Assembly (NCBI GenBank): GCA_028288905.1
Contig: JAQGHJ010000746.1
Span: 1-6,018, forward strand
Reading direction: 5' to 3'
DNA length: 6,018 nucleotides
Origin: Phycisphaerales bacterium
Lineage (GTDB): Bacteria > Planctomycetota > Phycisphaerae > Tepidisphaerales > Tepidisphaeraceae
In this document: in pieces, positions 1 through 5,391 of the stretch
How positions within the stretch are numbered: position 1 is the stretch's first letter
Layout of the letters: each line of letters opens with the position of its first letter
Translations under genes and position numbers: made by a program
The notes under the pieces: generated by a model
Database searches by the model: none
Told to the model about the DNA's origin: nothing
The model's input: the letters and a program-made list of their open reading frames with translations, nothing else

Positions 1-2
1 AG

Positions 3-293
3 TACCTCAAGCAGGGGTCGGAGGGCGGGTCGGTCGCGGCGACGAACTGCCGGATCTACGGCCCGTGGCGGAGCACCGAGGGGTGGGCGTTCCGCAGCGC
101 GGTGAAGGGGGTGACGTCGGGCGGCACCCACCCGGGGTTCGCGGTGATCGACTGCCCGCCGGTCGTGGTGGACTACATGCCGACCGTGAAGGCGATGCTC
201 GCCCGGGCCGTGCAGCCGCGGGACGGGCGGACGCGGCTCAACGCGATGATCCGATCGGCCGCCGAAGCCGCGGCGGTGGCCGTCCGGAGGTGA
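3..293 (+). CDS. Unrecognised phage-region protein, C-terminal part (5' end outside window)
   Basis: The reading frame is open from the first full codon at position 3 to a TGA at 291-293 and gives the last 96 residues of a protein whose start lies upstream of the window. A GTG at 102 could act as a start. However, the codons before it keep the strong G/C third-position bias and read as ordinary protein, with Cys, Trp and Gly residues around GPWRSTEGWAF, so I treat the gene as cut by the window edge. The visible part has a Gly/Thr/Pro-rich stretch, then VIDCPPVVVDYMP, and ends in an Ala/Arg-rich helical tail (AAEAAAVAVRR). I do not recognise the family. Its position before a fibre gene suggests a virion or module-boundary protein, but nothing in the sequence shows a function. 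It faces the next gene, which is on the minus strand, across a 23-base gap with no convincing terminator. Confidence 0.7.
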   Translation, partial: YLKQGSEGGSVAATNCRIYGPWRSTEGWAFRSAVKGVTSGGTHPGFAVIDCPPVVVDYMPTVKAMLARAVQPRDGRTRLNAMIRSAAEAAAVAVRR

Positions 294-316
294 CGGCCGC
301 AATAGCCCGGCGGCGG

Positions 317-535
317 TCACGGGGTGTACAGCTCCAGGTACCCGCAGAGCGGGCAGGCGTGGGCGACGACCAGCAGCCCTTGGTCGCCGTCGAACGCCGC
401 CCACCCGCCGGCTTGGTCGGGCGGCCGGGTCGCCCGCATCAGGGCCAGGTAGCGGCCGCCGGATGCGTCCGTGAGCGGCACGAGCGTTTGGTCCGGGTGG
501 TTGACGCAGACCAGAGTGTCCCCGTTGAGCGGCAT
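317..535 (-). CDS. Small zinc-ribbon-like protein on the opposite strand (possible moron)
   Basis: This is a 72-residue minus-strand protein starting at ATG 535-533 and ending at TGA 319-317. It has a CVNH motif (Cys10, His13) and a C-terminal CPLCGYLELY motif (Cys61, Cys64). The CxxH...CxxC spacing fits a treble-clef or zinc-ribbon metal site, and CxxCGY(I/L)ELY is a common ending of small bacterial zinc-ribbon proteins. The middle is rich in short hydrophobic strands (TLVPLTD, GGRYLALM, GLLVVAHAC). Start choice: a GTG at 559 would give 80 residues and add one more Cys, and a TTG at 634 would run into the fibre gene. No start has a clear Shine-Dalgarno sequence. It is the only gene on this strand, inserted between plus-strand phage genes, as expected for a moron with its own expression. 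Role unknown; DNA, RNA or protein binding are all possible. Confidence 0.68.
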   Translation of the reverse strand: MPLNGDTLVCVNHPDQTLVPLTDASGGRYLALMRATRPPDQAGGWAAFDGDQGLLVVAHACPLCGYLELYTP

Positions 536-614
536 GACCGCATAGTAATCGCGGCACACCCAACCGCGGCGACCCGCCCGCCCCCGCGGCCGGGTGACGA
601 CCCCCCGAGCCCCG

Positions 615-2069
615 ATGTCCGCCCCCGCCGTCAACGCCTACTCCAAGCGGTCCGCCGACGCCCGGTACTACACCCGGTCCGAGGTCGACGCGATCGTCGC
701 CGGCATCCCGGTGCCGGACACGAGCGGGCTCATGCCCAAGGCGGGCGGGGCGTTCACGGGGCCGGTGTCGTTCGGGGCGGGGGCGACGTTCGGAGACGAG
801 GTTTTTGCACCGACTGTTCGGACATTTGGTCCGTACGGACTGATCCGCCTAGACGCGAGGTACGGCAACGCTCTTGAATCCTATGGGTCCGCCCCAATCA
901 CAATTCACCAACAGAGCGGTAATGGGGTGGTAATCGGGGGCGATGTTCGCCCCGCCGGTGCCCCGACCGGGAATGCGACGGTCGTTGCTAATCAGTTGGC
1001 TGCGATGGCGGGGGCGGTAGTAACGGGTGATGCTCTTGTCACTAATCGGCTTCGCATCGGAACAACAGGGAGCCCCGACCGTCCGATTTATGTCAAAGGT
1101 CCAACCGCTGTCTCGACTTTCACGGGGATACCCTCGGCTACAGTTACCGACGAATCAACGGTGTCCTTGCACGCATTCCTGCGAACCACTGAGGCCCAAG
1201 TAAGAAGTAATGTTGCATTGGGATTTGCGGCCGGCGGGTCGGCTACGTCGCATTTGCAAATTGCGGCTGACGGTTCGACAACGTTCTACGGCCCGCTCGC
1301 CGCCACGCAGGGGGCGACGGTAACGGGGGGCTTGACAGCGGGCAACCTCACGCTAGGCATCTACGGACTCGGTAACGCAGACCTGAATTACGGCCTTAGC
1401 CGAGCCGGGTTGACGTTGGGGACGTACGGCGGCCAAGGCGTCCCGATCCTGTTTTACCCCGCTGACACCAACGGGTACGGCGGTGCCGCCGACACCCGCC
1501 TCCGTCGCACCGCCGCCAACACCCTCACGCTGGACGACGCGGCGGGCGGGCCGGCAAACCTCGCGTTGCCGTTCGAGGGCCAGTTGAGGTTCGGGGACGC
1601 GAACCACTACATCAAGACCACCGGCGGGTACGGGACCACCTACTACGACACGAACGGGCACCACTTCGCCGGCGGCCCCGTGTCGATGACCAACCCGGCG
1701 TTCACGACCGACCTGGGCGATTGCACGGCCACCGCGCGGTGCAACGCGTTCGCGAACGACGGCGTCGCGTTCCGGGCGATGCGGGGGAACGACCCGCTCG
1801 GCCGCCTCTACTTCGCGGGCGACACGGGGGCCGGGCAGCACACCTACCTCGACTGCAACGGGGGGGCCCTGACCCTCCGCGGCGGGGACGGCACCGGGGC
1901 CGCCGGCCTGACCGCCGGCCGCATCACCCACGCGCTCGCCGCTTCCGCCCCGTCCCTGCTGCCCGGCCAGTCGCAGGCGTGGGCCGACGCCGCCGCCCAC
2001 GCGTACACGATCGACTGGGTGGAGGCCGACACCACCCTCCGCCGCAAGGCCCTCGTCTCCGACGTCTGA
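615..2069 (+). CDS. Phage fibre protein (tail fibre or head fibre)
   Basis: This is a 484-residue protein, starting at ATG 615; an in-frame GTG at 594 would add seven residues. Residues 8-29 (AYSKRSADARYYTRSEVDAI) resemble the YTKxEVDxL segment near the start of many phage fibres. Residues 39-53 (LMPKAGGAFTGPVSF) match the GGxxTGxV fibre repeat. That motif recurs at 129-142 (AGAVVTG) and 229-242 (QGATVTG), about 90-100 residues apart. The rest is Gly/Thr/Ala/Asn-rich with few charged runs, typical of trimeric beta-helical shafts. Residues 210-240 (HLQIAADGSTTFYGPL) are also fibre-like. I see no S74 peptidase chaperone domain at the C-terminus. The likely role is host binding, or decoration of the capsid, since the gene sits just before neck genes instead of after the tail genes. 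The middle third has much lower GC than the two ends, which suggests exchange of the receptor-binding part. Confidence 0.82.
   Translation: MSAPAVNAYSKRSADARYYTRSEVDAIVAGIPVPDTSGLMPKAGGAFTGPVSFGAGATFGDEVFAPTVRTFGPYGLIRLDARYGNALESYGSAPITIHQQSGNGVVIGGDVRPAGAPTGNATVVANQLAAMAGAVVTGDALVTNRLRIGTTGSPDRPIYVKGPTAVSTFTGIPSATVTDESTVSLHAFLRTTEAQVRSNVALGFAAGGSATSHLQIAADGSTTFYGPLAATQGATVTGGLTAGNLTLGIYGLGNADLNYGLSRAGLTLGTYGGQGVPILFYPADTNGYGGAADTRLRRTAANTLTLDDAAGGPANLALPFEGQLRFGDANHYIKTTGGYGTTYYDTNGHHFAGGPVSMTNPAFTTDLGDCTATARCNAFANDGVAFRAMRGNDPLGRLYFAGDTGAGQHTYLDCNGGALTLRGGDGTGAAGLTAGRITHALAASAPSLLPGQSQAWADAAAHAYTIDWVEADTTLRRKALVSDV
779..1319. repeat. 10-bp direct repeat bracketing the fibre island
   Basis: GGGGGCGACG occurs at 779-788 and again at 1310-1319, in the same reading phase, coding Gly-Ala-Thr in the fibre repeat motif both times. 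The copies bracket the lower-GC segment closely. A related stretch near 1007-1025 (GCGGGGGCGGTAGTAACGGG) resembles the second copy (GGGGGCGACGGTAACGGG). These may simply be DNA traces of a protein repeat, or short homology used for module exchange. In GC-rich DNA a 10-bp match alone is weak evidence. Confidence 0.4.
799..1440. other. Low-GC mosaic island inside the fibre gene
   Basis: By hand count, 841-1260 is about 58% G+C (177 A/T of 420) and 1261-1440 about 66%. Sampled 60-base rows elsewhere (1501-1560, 1861-1920, 2401-2460) run from 75% to 88%. The change falls mainly in third codon positions: codons such as GTT, TTT, GCA, ACT, AAT, CTT, ACA and AGA are frequent here and rare in the flanking parts of the same frame. 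The reading frame is intact throughout, covering about residues 62-275 of the fibre. This is what a recently acquired module from a lower-GC relative looks like. The edges are approximate because composition changes gradually, especially on the right side. Confidence 0.75.
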
Positions 2070-2088
2070 CCGAACAGGAACCCGACCC

Positions 2089-2703
2089 ATGAGCGACGCC
2101 AACCCGTCCGCCGCCCCCCACGTGACCCAGTCGACCCCGGCCGAGCGGTTCCTCCGCGACGTCCGGGCCGACGCCGCCGGGTCGCTGGCCGGGTACATCC
2201 GCAACTACGAGACGACCCGGGCGAAGGTGCTCGGGCTCCCGATGTACGGCCAGGACCCGACCGGCCAGTTCGCCGAGGTCCCCCGGGGGCCGGGCGAGCT
2301 GACGTTGCAGCAGCGGCTGGACGCGATCGGGGCCGGGCTGATCCCGCTGCTGACCGACAACGCCGCCCCCAAGGCCATGATCGAGGCGCTCGCCCGGGCC
2401 AAGGCCGAGCAGCTCGGCGGGCTCGACGCGGTCGACGCCCAGGGCGAGTGGGGCTTCCTGCTCGCGTACCGCCGGCGGGAGCCGCTGAGCGGGGCGCTGG
2501 TCCGGGGGGAGGACGGGGAGCCGGTGTGGGAGCTGCCGGGGCTGCCGTTCGTCGTCCAGCGGCCGAGCAAGGTGCCGGGCAAGCAGGCGGCCGTTTACTC
2601 CGTCAACATCGCCGTCGGCCCGGACGGCCGGGGGACGGCCGCGTTCACGCTGCTGAACCCTGACGTCGCCGGCGTCGTGGCCGGCAGCGGCGACCCGCTG
2701 TAA
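2089..2703 (+). CDS. Unrecognised phage-module protein, 204 residues
   Basis: The ATG at 2089 follows an AGGAA at 2076-2080 with eight bases of spacing, and the frame ends at TAA 2701-2703. I do not recognise the family. Residues 15-47 look helical and charged (TPAERFLRDVRADAAGSLAG), and residues 71-118 are again helical (QQRLDAIGAGLIPLL, MIEALARAKAEQLGG). From about 120 the protein turns beta-like (WGFLLAYRRREPLSGALV, PVWELPGLPFVVQR, AVYSVNIAVGPDGRGTAAF). There is no signal peptide, membrane segment or cysteine. The helical N-terminal half plus strand-rich C-terminal half fits a small structural or assembly protein. Its place between the fibre gene and the connector, in the same orientation and with short gaps (19 and 35 bases), suggests it belongs to the virion operon. 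A partner of the fibre is one possibility, but this is inference from position only. Confidence 0.78.
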   Translation: MSDANPSAAPHVTQSTPAERFLRDVRADAAGSLAGYIRNYETTRAKVLGLPMYGQDPTGQFAEVPRGPGELTLQQRLDAIGAGLIPLLTDNAAPKAMIEALARAKAEQLGGLDAVDAQGEWGFLLAYRRREPLSGALVRGEDGEPVWELPGLPFVVQRPSKVPGKQAAVYSVNIAVGPDGRGTAAFTLLNPDVAGVVAGSGDPL

Positions 2704-2738
2704 GCGGCGGCAGACCCCGTCCGATCGGAGCCGCCCAC

Positions 2739-3599
2739 ATGGCCAACGAACTGATTGCCTCCGACCTGACGCCGGGCGCGACCTACTACGCGGTCGCGAC
2801 GGTGGGCGGGCTGTACCTTCGGGCCGACACGGCCGCCGTCGAGGCGTTCTCGTCGGCCCACTGGCCGTCGTACGCCATCGCCGCGGGCCAGGCGAACGCG
2901 GCCGGGGACTGGTTCGGCACCTTCCCGGCCGGCGCGCCGGGTGGCGTGTACGTCGTTCGGCTCCGTCGCCGGGTGGGGTCTACGCCGGATCTGGAGGACG
3001 ATGCACAAGAGGGGTCCGACGAACTGCAATGGGCGGGCGGGGCCGACGCCGAATCGGTGCCGGGCACGATGCCCGTCTCCGTCGCCCAGCTCCGCGCGTA
3101 CCTGCGGATCAGCGGCACCGACGAAGACGCCCTGCTGGCCGACGCGATCGCCGCCGCGACGGAGCACGTCGAGCGGGAGACGCGGCAACGGCTGATCAGC
3201 CGCGCGGCGACGCTGAAGCTCGACGGGTTTCCGGCCGGGCCGATCGCCCTGCCGTGGGTGCCGGTGCTGTCGGTCGACGGCGTGACGGCCGGCGGCGAGA
3301 CGATCGACCCCGACACGTACACGGTCGACGTCCACACGCCCGGCGACGAGGCCCGCGGCGGCCGCGTGCTGGCGGTCGGCGGGTGGCCGGGGTCGGGGCC
3401 GGTCGTCATCAGCTACACGGCCGGCTACGGGGACTCAACCGCCGACGTGCCGCCGTCGCTCCGGCGGGCGGTGCTCTGGCTCGCGGGGCACTTCTTCGAG
3501 AACCGCGAGGCCGCGACCGAGAAGCCGCTGACGGAAACACCGCTGGGCGTGCGGACGCTGATCGAATCGAACATGTTCCGCGAGGCTTTCTCGGCCTAG
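2739..3599 (+). CDS. Head-tail connector (HK97 gp6 / phiE125 gp8-like) with extra N-terminal domain
   Basis: This is a 286-residue protein with GGAG at 2727-2730, eight bases before the ATG. The C-terminal part, from about residue 110, is the connector. SVAQLRAYLRISGTDEDALL (114-133) and EHVERETRQRLI (142-153) form the helical start of the QLRG/gp6-like family. VISYTAGYGD (223-232) followed by VPPSLRRAVLWLAGHFFENRE (237-257) is the phiE125 gp8-type ending. These proteins form a ring under the portal in the filled head. Residues 1-100 are an additional beta-rich domain (TPGATYYAV, HWPSYAIA, WFGTFPAGAPGGVYVV, ending DELQWAGG). I recall it as a domain found in other phage structural proteins, often planctomycete ones; that match is from memory. 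A connector-only product could start at Met111 (3069), but no ribosome site is visible there. The fusion is in frame with no break. Confidence 0.85.
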   Translation: MANELIASDLTPGATYYAVATVGGLYLRADTAAVEAFSSAHWPSYAIAAGQANAAGDWFGTFPAGAPGGVYVVRLRRRVGSTPDLEDDAQEGSDELQWAGGADAESVPGTMPVSVAQLRAYLRISGTDEDALLADAIAAATEHVERETRQRLISRAATLKLDGFPAGPIALPWVPVLSVDGVTAGGETIDPDTYTVDVHTPGDEARGGRVLAVGGWPGSGPVVISYTAGYGDSTADVPPSLRRAVLWLAGHFFENREAATEKPLTETPLGVRTLIESNMFREAFSA

Positions 3600-3613
3600 C
3601 GCAATCCGCTGAA

Positions 3614-3634
3614 CCGCCGGGGCCGAATCGGCGG
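3614..3634 (+). other. GC hairpin before the head-closure gene
   Basis: CCGCCG (3614-3619) pairs perfectly with CGGCGG (3629-3634) around a nine-base loop. It lies in the 47-base gap after the connector stop and ends 12 bases before the GTG at 3647. The bases that follow (ACTCTATTGG) are not a U-tract, so this is unlikely to be a strong terminator. It could affect translation of the next gene or RNA stability. Confidence 0.3.
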
Positions 3635-3646
3635 ACTCTATTGGTA

Positions 3647-3964
3647 GTGCAAGCGGGAAAGCTCCGAAACCTCGTGACGCTGCAACGGCCCGTCCGGACG
3701 ACGGACGAACTAGGGGCGTCGGTCGTCGCGTGGGAAACGGTCCGCCAGGTGTGGACGGAGATCAAGCCGGCCACCGCTCGCGAGCTGGCCAGGGTGGGGC
3801 GGGTGGACGCCGAGACGTCGCACGTCATCACGGCCCGGTACGCGGCGGACGTGGCGGCCGACTGCCGGCTGACGTACGCCGGGCGGACGTTCAACATTAC
3901 CGGCGTCGTCGACGTCGGCGAGCGGCGGCGGGAGCTGGCCATCTACGCGACAGAGGTGAAGTAG
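3647..3964 (+). CDS. Head closure / head-tail joining protein (SPP1 gp16-like)
   Basis: This is a 105-residue protein read from GTG 3647 to TAG 3962-3964. The start MQAGKLRNLVTLQRP matches the usual beginning of the family (M-x-x-G-x-L-R-x-x-V-x-x-Q), so I prefer GTG 3647 to the TTG at 3641. Later family marks are VAWETVRQVWTEIKPATARE (27-46), the THxIxxRY-like SHVITARY (58-65), YAGRTFNITGVVDVGERRRE (77-96), and the final LAIYATEV. Length equals the usual 100-115 residues. The protein joins the connector ring and closes the head to hold the packaged DNA until the tail attaches. No Shine-Dalgarno sequence precedes this start, unlike most neighbours, so translation may depend on ribosomes coming from the connector gene. 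The stop overlaps the next start. Confidence 0.87.
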   Translation: MQAGKLRNLVTLQRPVRTTDELGASVVAWETVRQVWTEIKPATARELARVGRVDAETSHVITARYAADVAADCRLTYAGRTFNITGVVDVGERRRELAIYATEVK

Positions 3965-4482
3965 TGGCTGCGGGTGTGTTCGTCACGGGCGACAAGGAAA
4001 CCCGGCGGATGTTCGCCGAGCTGCCCAAGCGGGCGGTGAACAAGGCCCTTCGGGCGTCGGTCGTCGCGGCCGCCACGCCGGTGATGCAGACGGTCAAGCA
4101 AACGGCCCCCGAAGAGAGTGGCCTGCTAGCGAAGTCGATCGCAAAGAAGATCTGGAGCAAGAAGGGTTCGCACGCGGCCATCATCGGGGCCAGGGCCGAC
4201 CGATCCGGGACGTACCGCGGGCGGAAGCGTGTGCCGTACAAGTACATCGCCTTGGTGGCGCAGGGGACCGAACCGCACGACTTGAGCAAGAAGGCCGTCC
4301 GGAAGAAGGGGAAGGTCTCCGGGCACCAGGCCGGTGCCGGAACCGGGATGCACCCGGGGGCGAAGCCGAACCCGTTCCTCCGCGACGCCCTGGACGTCAA
4401 CCGGGCGAAGGTCCAGAAGATCCAGGCGACGAAGCTCCGCGACTCCCTGGAGCATGAGGCCGCCAAGCTCGGGAGCCGGTAG
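3964..4482 (+). CDS. HK97 gp10-like tail/neck protein
   Basis: This is a 172-residue protein starting at GTG 3964, which shares one base with the previous stop (TAGTG). AGGTG at 3953-3957 lies six bases upstream and supports this start. Family signs appear in order: a basic N-terminal helix (KRAVNKALRASVVAAATPVM, 22-41), KQTAPEESGLLAKSI (45-59) for the usual K-x-x-A-P-x-x-T/S-G-x-L-x-x-S-I, VPYKYIALVAQGTEPH (90-105) for the Y...V-x-x-G-T-x-x-H segment, and GMHPGAKPNPFLRDAL (128-143), the diagnostic H-x-G-x-x-x-x-P-F-L-x-x-A. The lysine-rich insert at 108-120 is longer than in short family members. Proteins of this family (PF04883-type) sit at the tail-neck junction or help complete the tail; the exact role varies between phages. 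The one-base overlap suggests translational coupling with the head-closure gene. Confidence 0.87.
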   Translation: MAAGVFVTGDKETRRMFAELPKRAVNKALRASVVAAATPVMQTVKQTAPEESGLLAKSIAKKIWSKKGSHAAIIGARADRSGTYRGRKRVPYKYIALVAQGTEPHDLSKKAVRKKGKVSGHQAGAGTGMHPGAKPNPFLRDALDVNRAKVQKIQATKLRDSLEHEAAKLGSR

Positions 4483-4485
4483 CAC

Positions 4486-4899
4486 ATGGCAAGCGTCGAA
4501 CAGGCCATCCGCGAAATTCTGGTTGCCTCCGCTGTGAACGGAATGGTCGCGGGCAAGATCCGCCCCCTGAACGCCGCTCAAGACGAGGCCCGGCCGTACG
4601 TGCTGTTCGCCATGTCCGCCGTCGAGCCGATCGACACGTTCGACGGCCCGTGCGAGTGGGAAAAGACGAGCGTCGAGGTGACGTCTTACGCGGACACGTA
4701 CAAGGCCGTTCTGTCGCTCTGCCAAGCGTGCCGGGCCGCATTGCACCACTACGCTGGCACCGCCGGGGGGCTCGACATCGCCCCGTGCCTGATGACTGAA
4801 GAGACGTCCGTCGAAACCGTGTCCGAGCCGGGCATGGAGTCGCCGGTGTACGTGCGAACGCAGACCTACCGGCTTCTCAACCGGCCAACTCAGGAGTGA
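4486..4899 (+). CDS. Tail terminator / tail completion protein (DUF3168-like)
   Basis: This is a 137-residue protein, ATG 4486, with GGGAG at 4471-4475 ten bases before it inside the end of the previous gene. The start SVEQAIREILVAS (3-15), then KIRPLNAAQDEARPYVLFAM (24-43), VEVTSYADTYKAVLSLCQAC (63-82) and a final strand pair (PVYVRTQTYRLL, 120-131) follow the DUF3168 / SPP1 gp17 pattern: an N-terminal helix, Y-Pro-hexapeptide strand, a helix after the sheet, and a closing strand. The role is to cap the finished tail tube and provide the surface that meets the head. Three bases separate it from the gp10-like gene, and six from the tail tube gene, an order usual for siphovirus tail operons. 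Four cysteines are present (Cys56, 79, 82, 101), more than I would expect, but no metal motif is clear. Confidence 0.82.
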   Translation: MASVEQAIREILVASAVNGMVAGKIRPLNAAQDEARPYVLFAMSAVEPIDTFDGPCEWEKTSVEVTSYADTYKAVLSLCQACRAALHHYAGTAGGLDIAPCLMTEETSVETVSEPGMESPVYVRTQTYRLLNRPTQE

Positions 4900-4905
4900 T
4901 CGGCG

Positions 4906-5334
4906 ATGCAAACCCCCGTCTACGGGACCATCATTTCGTACGCCTCCGTCGCCACGTACGACGGCGAGGGGGCGACGTTTACCCCCTTCGCCAAGCTGCG
5001 GTCGATCACGCCGCCGAAGCCGGAGGCGGAAGACATCGACATCACTAACTCCGATAGCCCGGACTCGGCCCGGGAGTTCGAACCCGGCCTGTTCGACCCG
5101 GGCGAGACGGAGTTCACCATCCTCTACAACAAGGCGGTGGCCGTCGCCCTGTACGCCCTCTTCCGCGTCCCGAAAGGCTTCCGCATCGAGTTCCCCGACG
5201 GGTCCGGCTGGCTGTTCAACGGCTACGTCAAGTCGATCGGCGACGAGGGCGATCTCGGCGACGTCTACGAAACGACGATCACCATCAAGATCAGCGGTAA
5301 GCCGGCGAAGCTGGCAGACGTGACGCCCGCGTAA
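4906..5334 (+). CDS. Major tail tube protein (lambda gpV N-domain-like)
   Basis: This is a 142-residue protein from ATG 4906, with AGGAG at 4892-4896, nine bases upstream and overlapping the stop region of the previous gene. LRSITPPKPEAEDIDITNSD (31-50) followed by SAREFEPGLFDPGETEFTIL (54-73) is the hallmark of the family (I-x-x-P-x-x-x-x-x-x-I-D-x-T ... R-E-F-x-P-G-L-x-D-x-G). FRIEFPDGSGWLFNGYVKSI (92-111) and the final TTITIKISGKP (123-133) complete the beta-sandwich that stacks into hexameric rings around the tape measure. There is no C-terminal Ig-like domain as in lambda gpV: the protein ends soon after the core. Expected to be among the most abundant proteins of the virion, and the strong ribosome site agrees. 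Confidence 0.9.
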   Translation: MQTPVYGTIISYASVATYDGEGATFTPFAKLRSITPPKPEAEDIDITNSDSPDSAREFEPGLFDPGETEFTILYNKAVAVALYALFRVPKGFRIEFPDGSGWLFNGYVKSIGDEGDLGDVYETTITIKISGKPAKLADVTPA

Positions 5335-5345
5335 CGCCGCGGCGT
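5334..5345. repeat. 12-bp perfect palindrome after the tail tube stop
   Basis: ACGCCGCGGCGT reads the same on both strands and starts on the last base of the tail tube stop codon. It has no loop and no U-tract after it, so it is not a normal terminator. It could be a protein-binding site or chance in GC-rich DNA. The following 46 bases are almost free of T and rich in A and C. Confidence 0.25.
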
Positions 5346-5391
5346 GCCGAGCGACGTAGGAACCCCAATCCCGAACCGAACCCCACCCGCC

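Noticed and set aside
294..316. Terminator between the two convergent genes.
   Set aside because: The 23 bases hold no stem with a U-tract on either strand.
536..570. TACTAT (minus strand, 547-542) as a -10 box that would give a leaderless RNA for the zinc-ribbon gene.
   Set aside because: Only four of six bases match TATAAT and no -35 element stands at the right distance; worth noting but not enough to annotate.
65..877. A 270-residue plus-strand open frame, Arg/Gly/Pro-rich.
   Set aside because: It overlaps the first gene, the zinc-ribbon gene and the fibre start, has no family signs, and its composition is what an off-frame reading of GC-rich coding DNA gives.
1353..2204. A 283-residue minus-strand open frame opposite the fibre.
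   Set aside because: The fibre frame has clear family motifs; the antisense protein is Arg/Gly/Val-rich without recognisable structure.
3029..3646. Longer upstream extension of the head-closure gene, overlapping the connector.
   Set aside because: The upstream part is Arg/Gly low-complexity and covers the connector C-terminus; family sequence begins at MQAGKLRN (3647).
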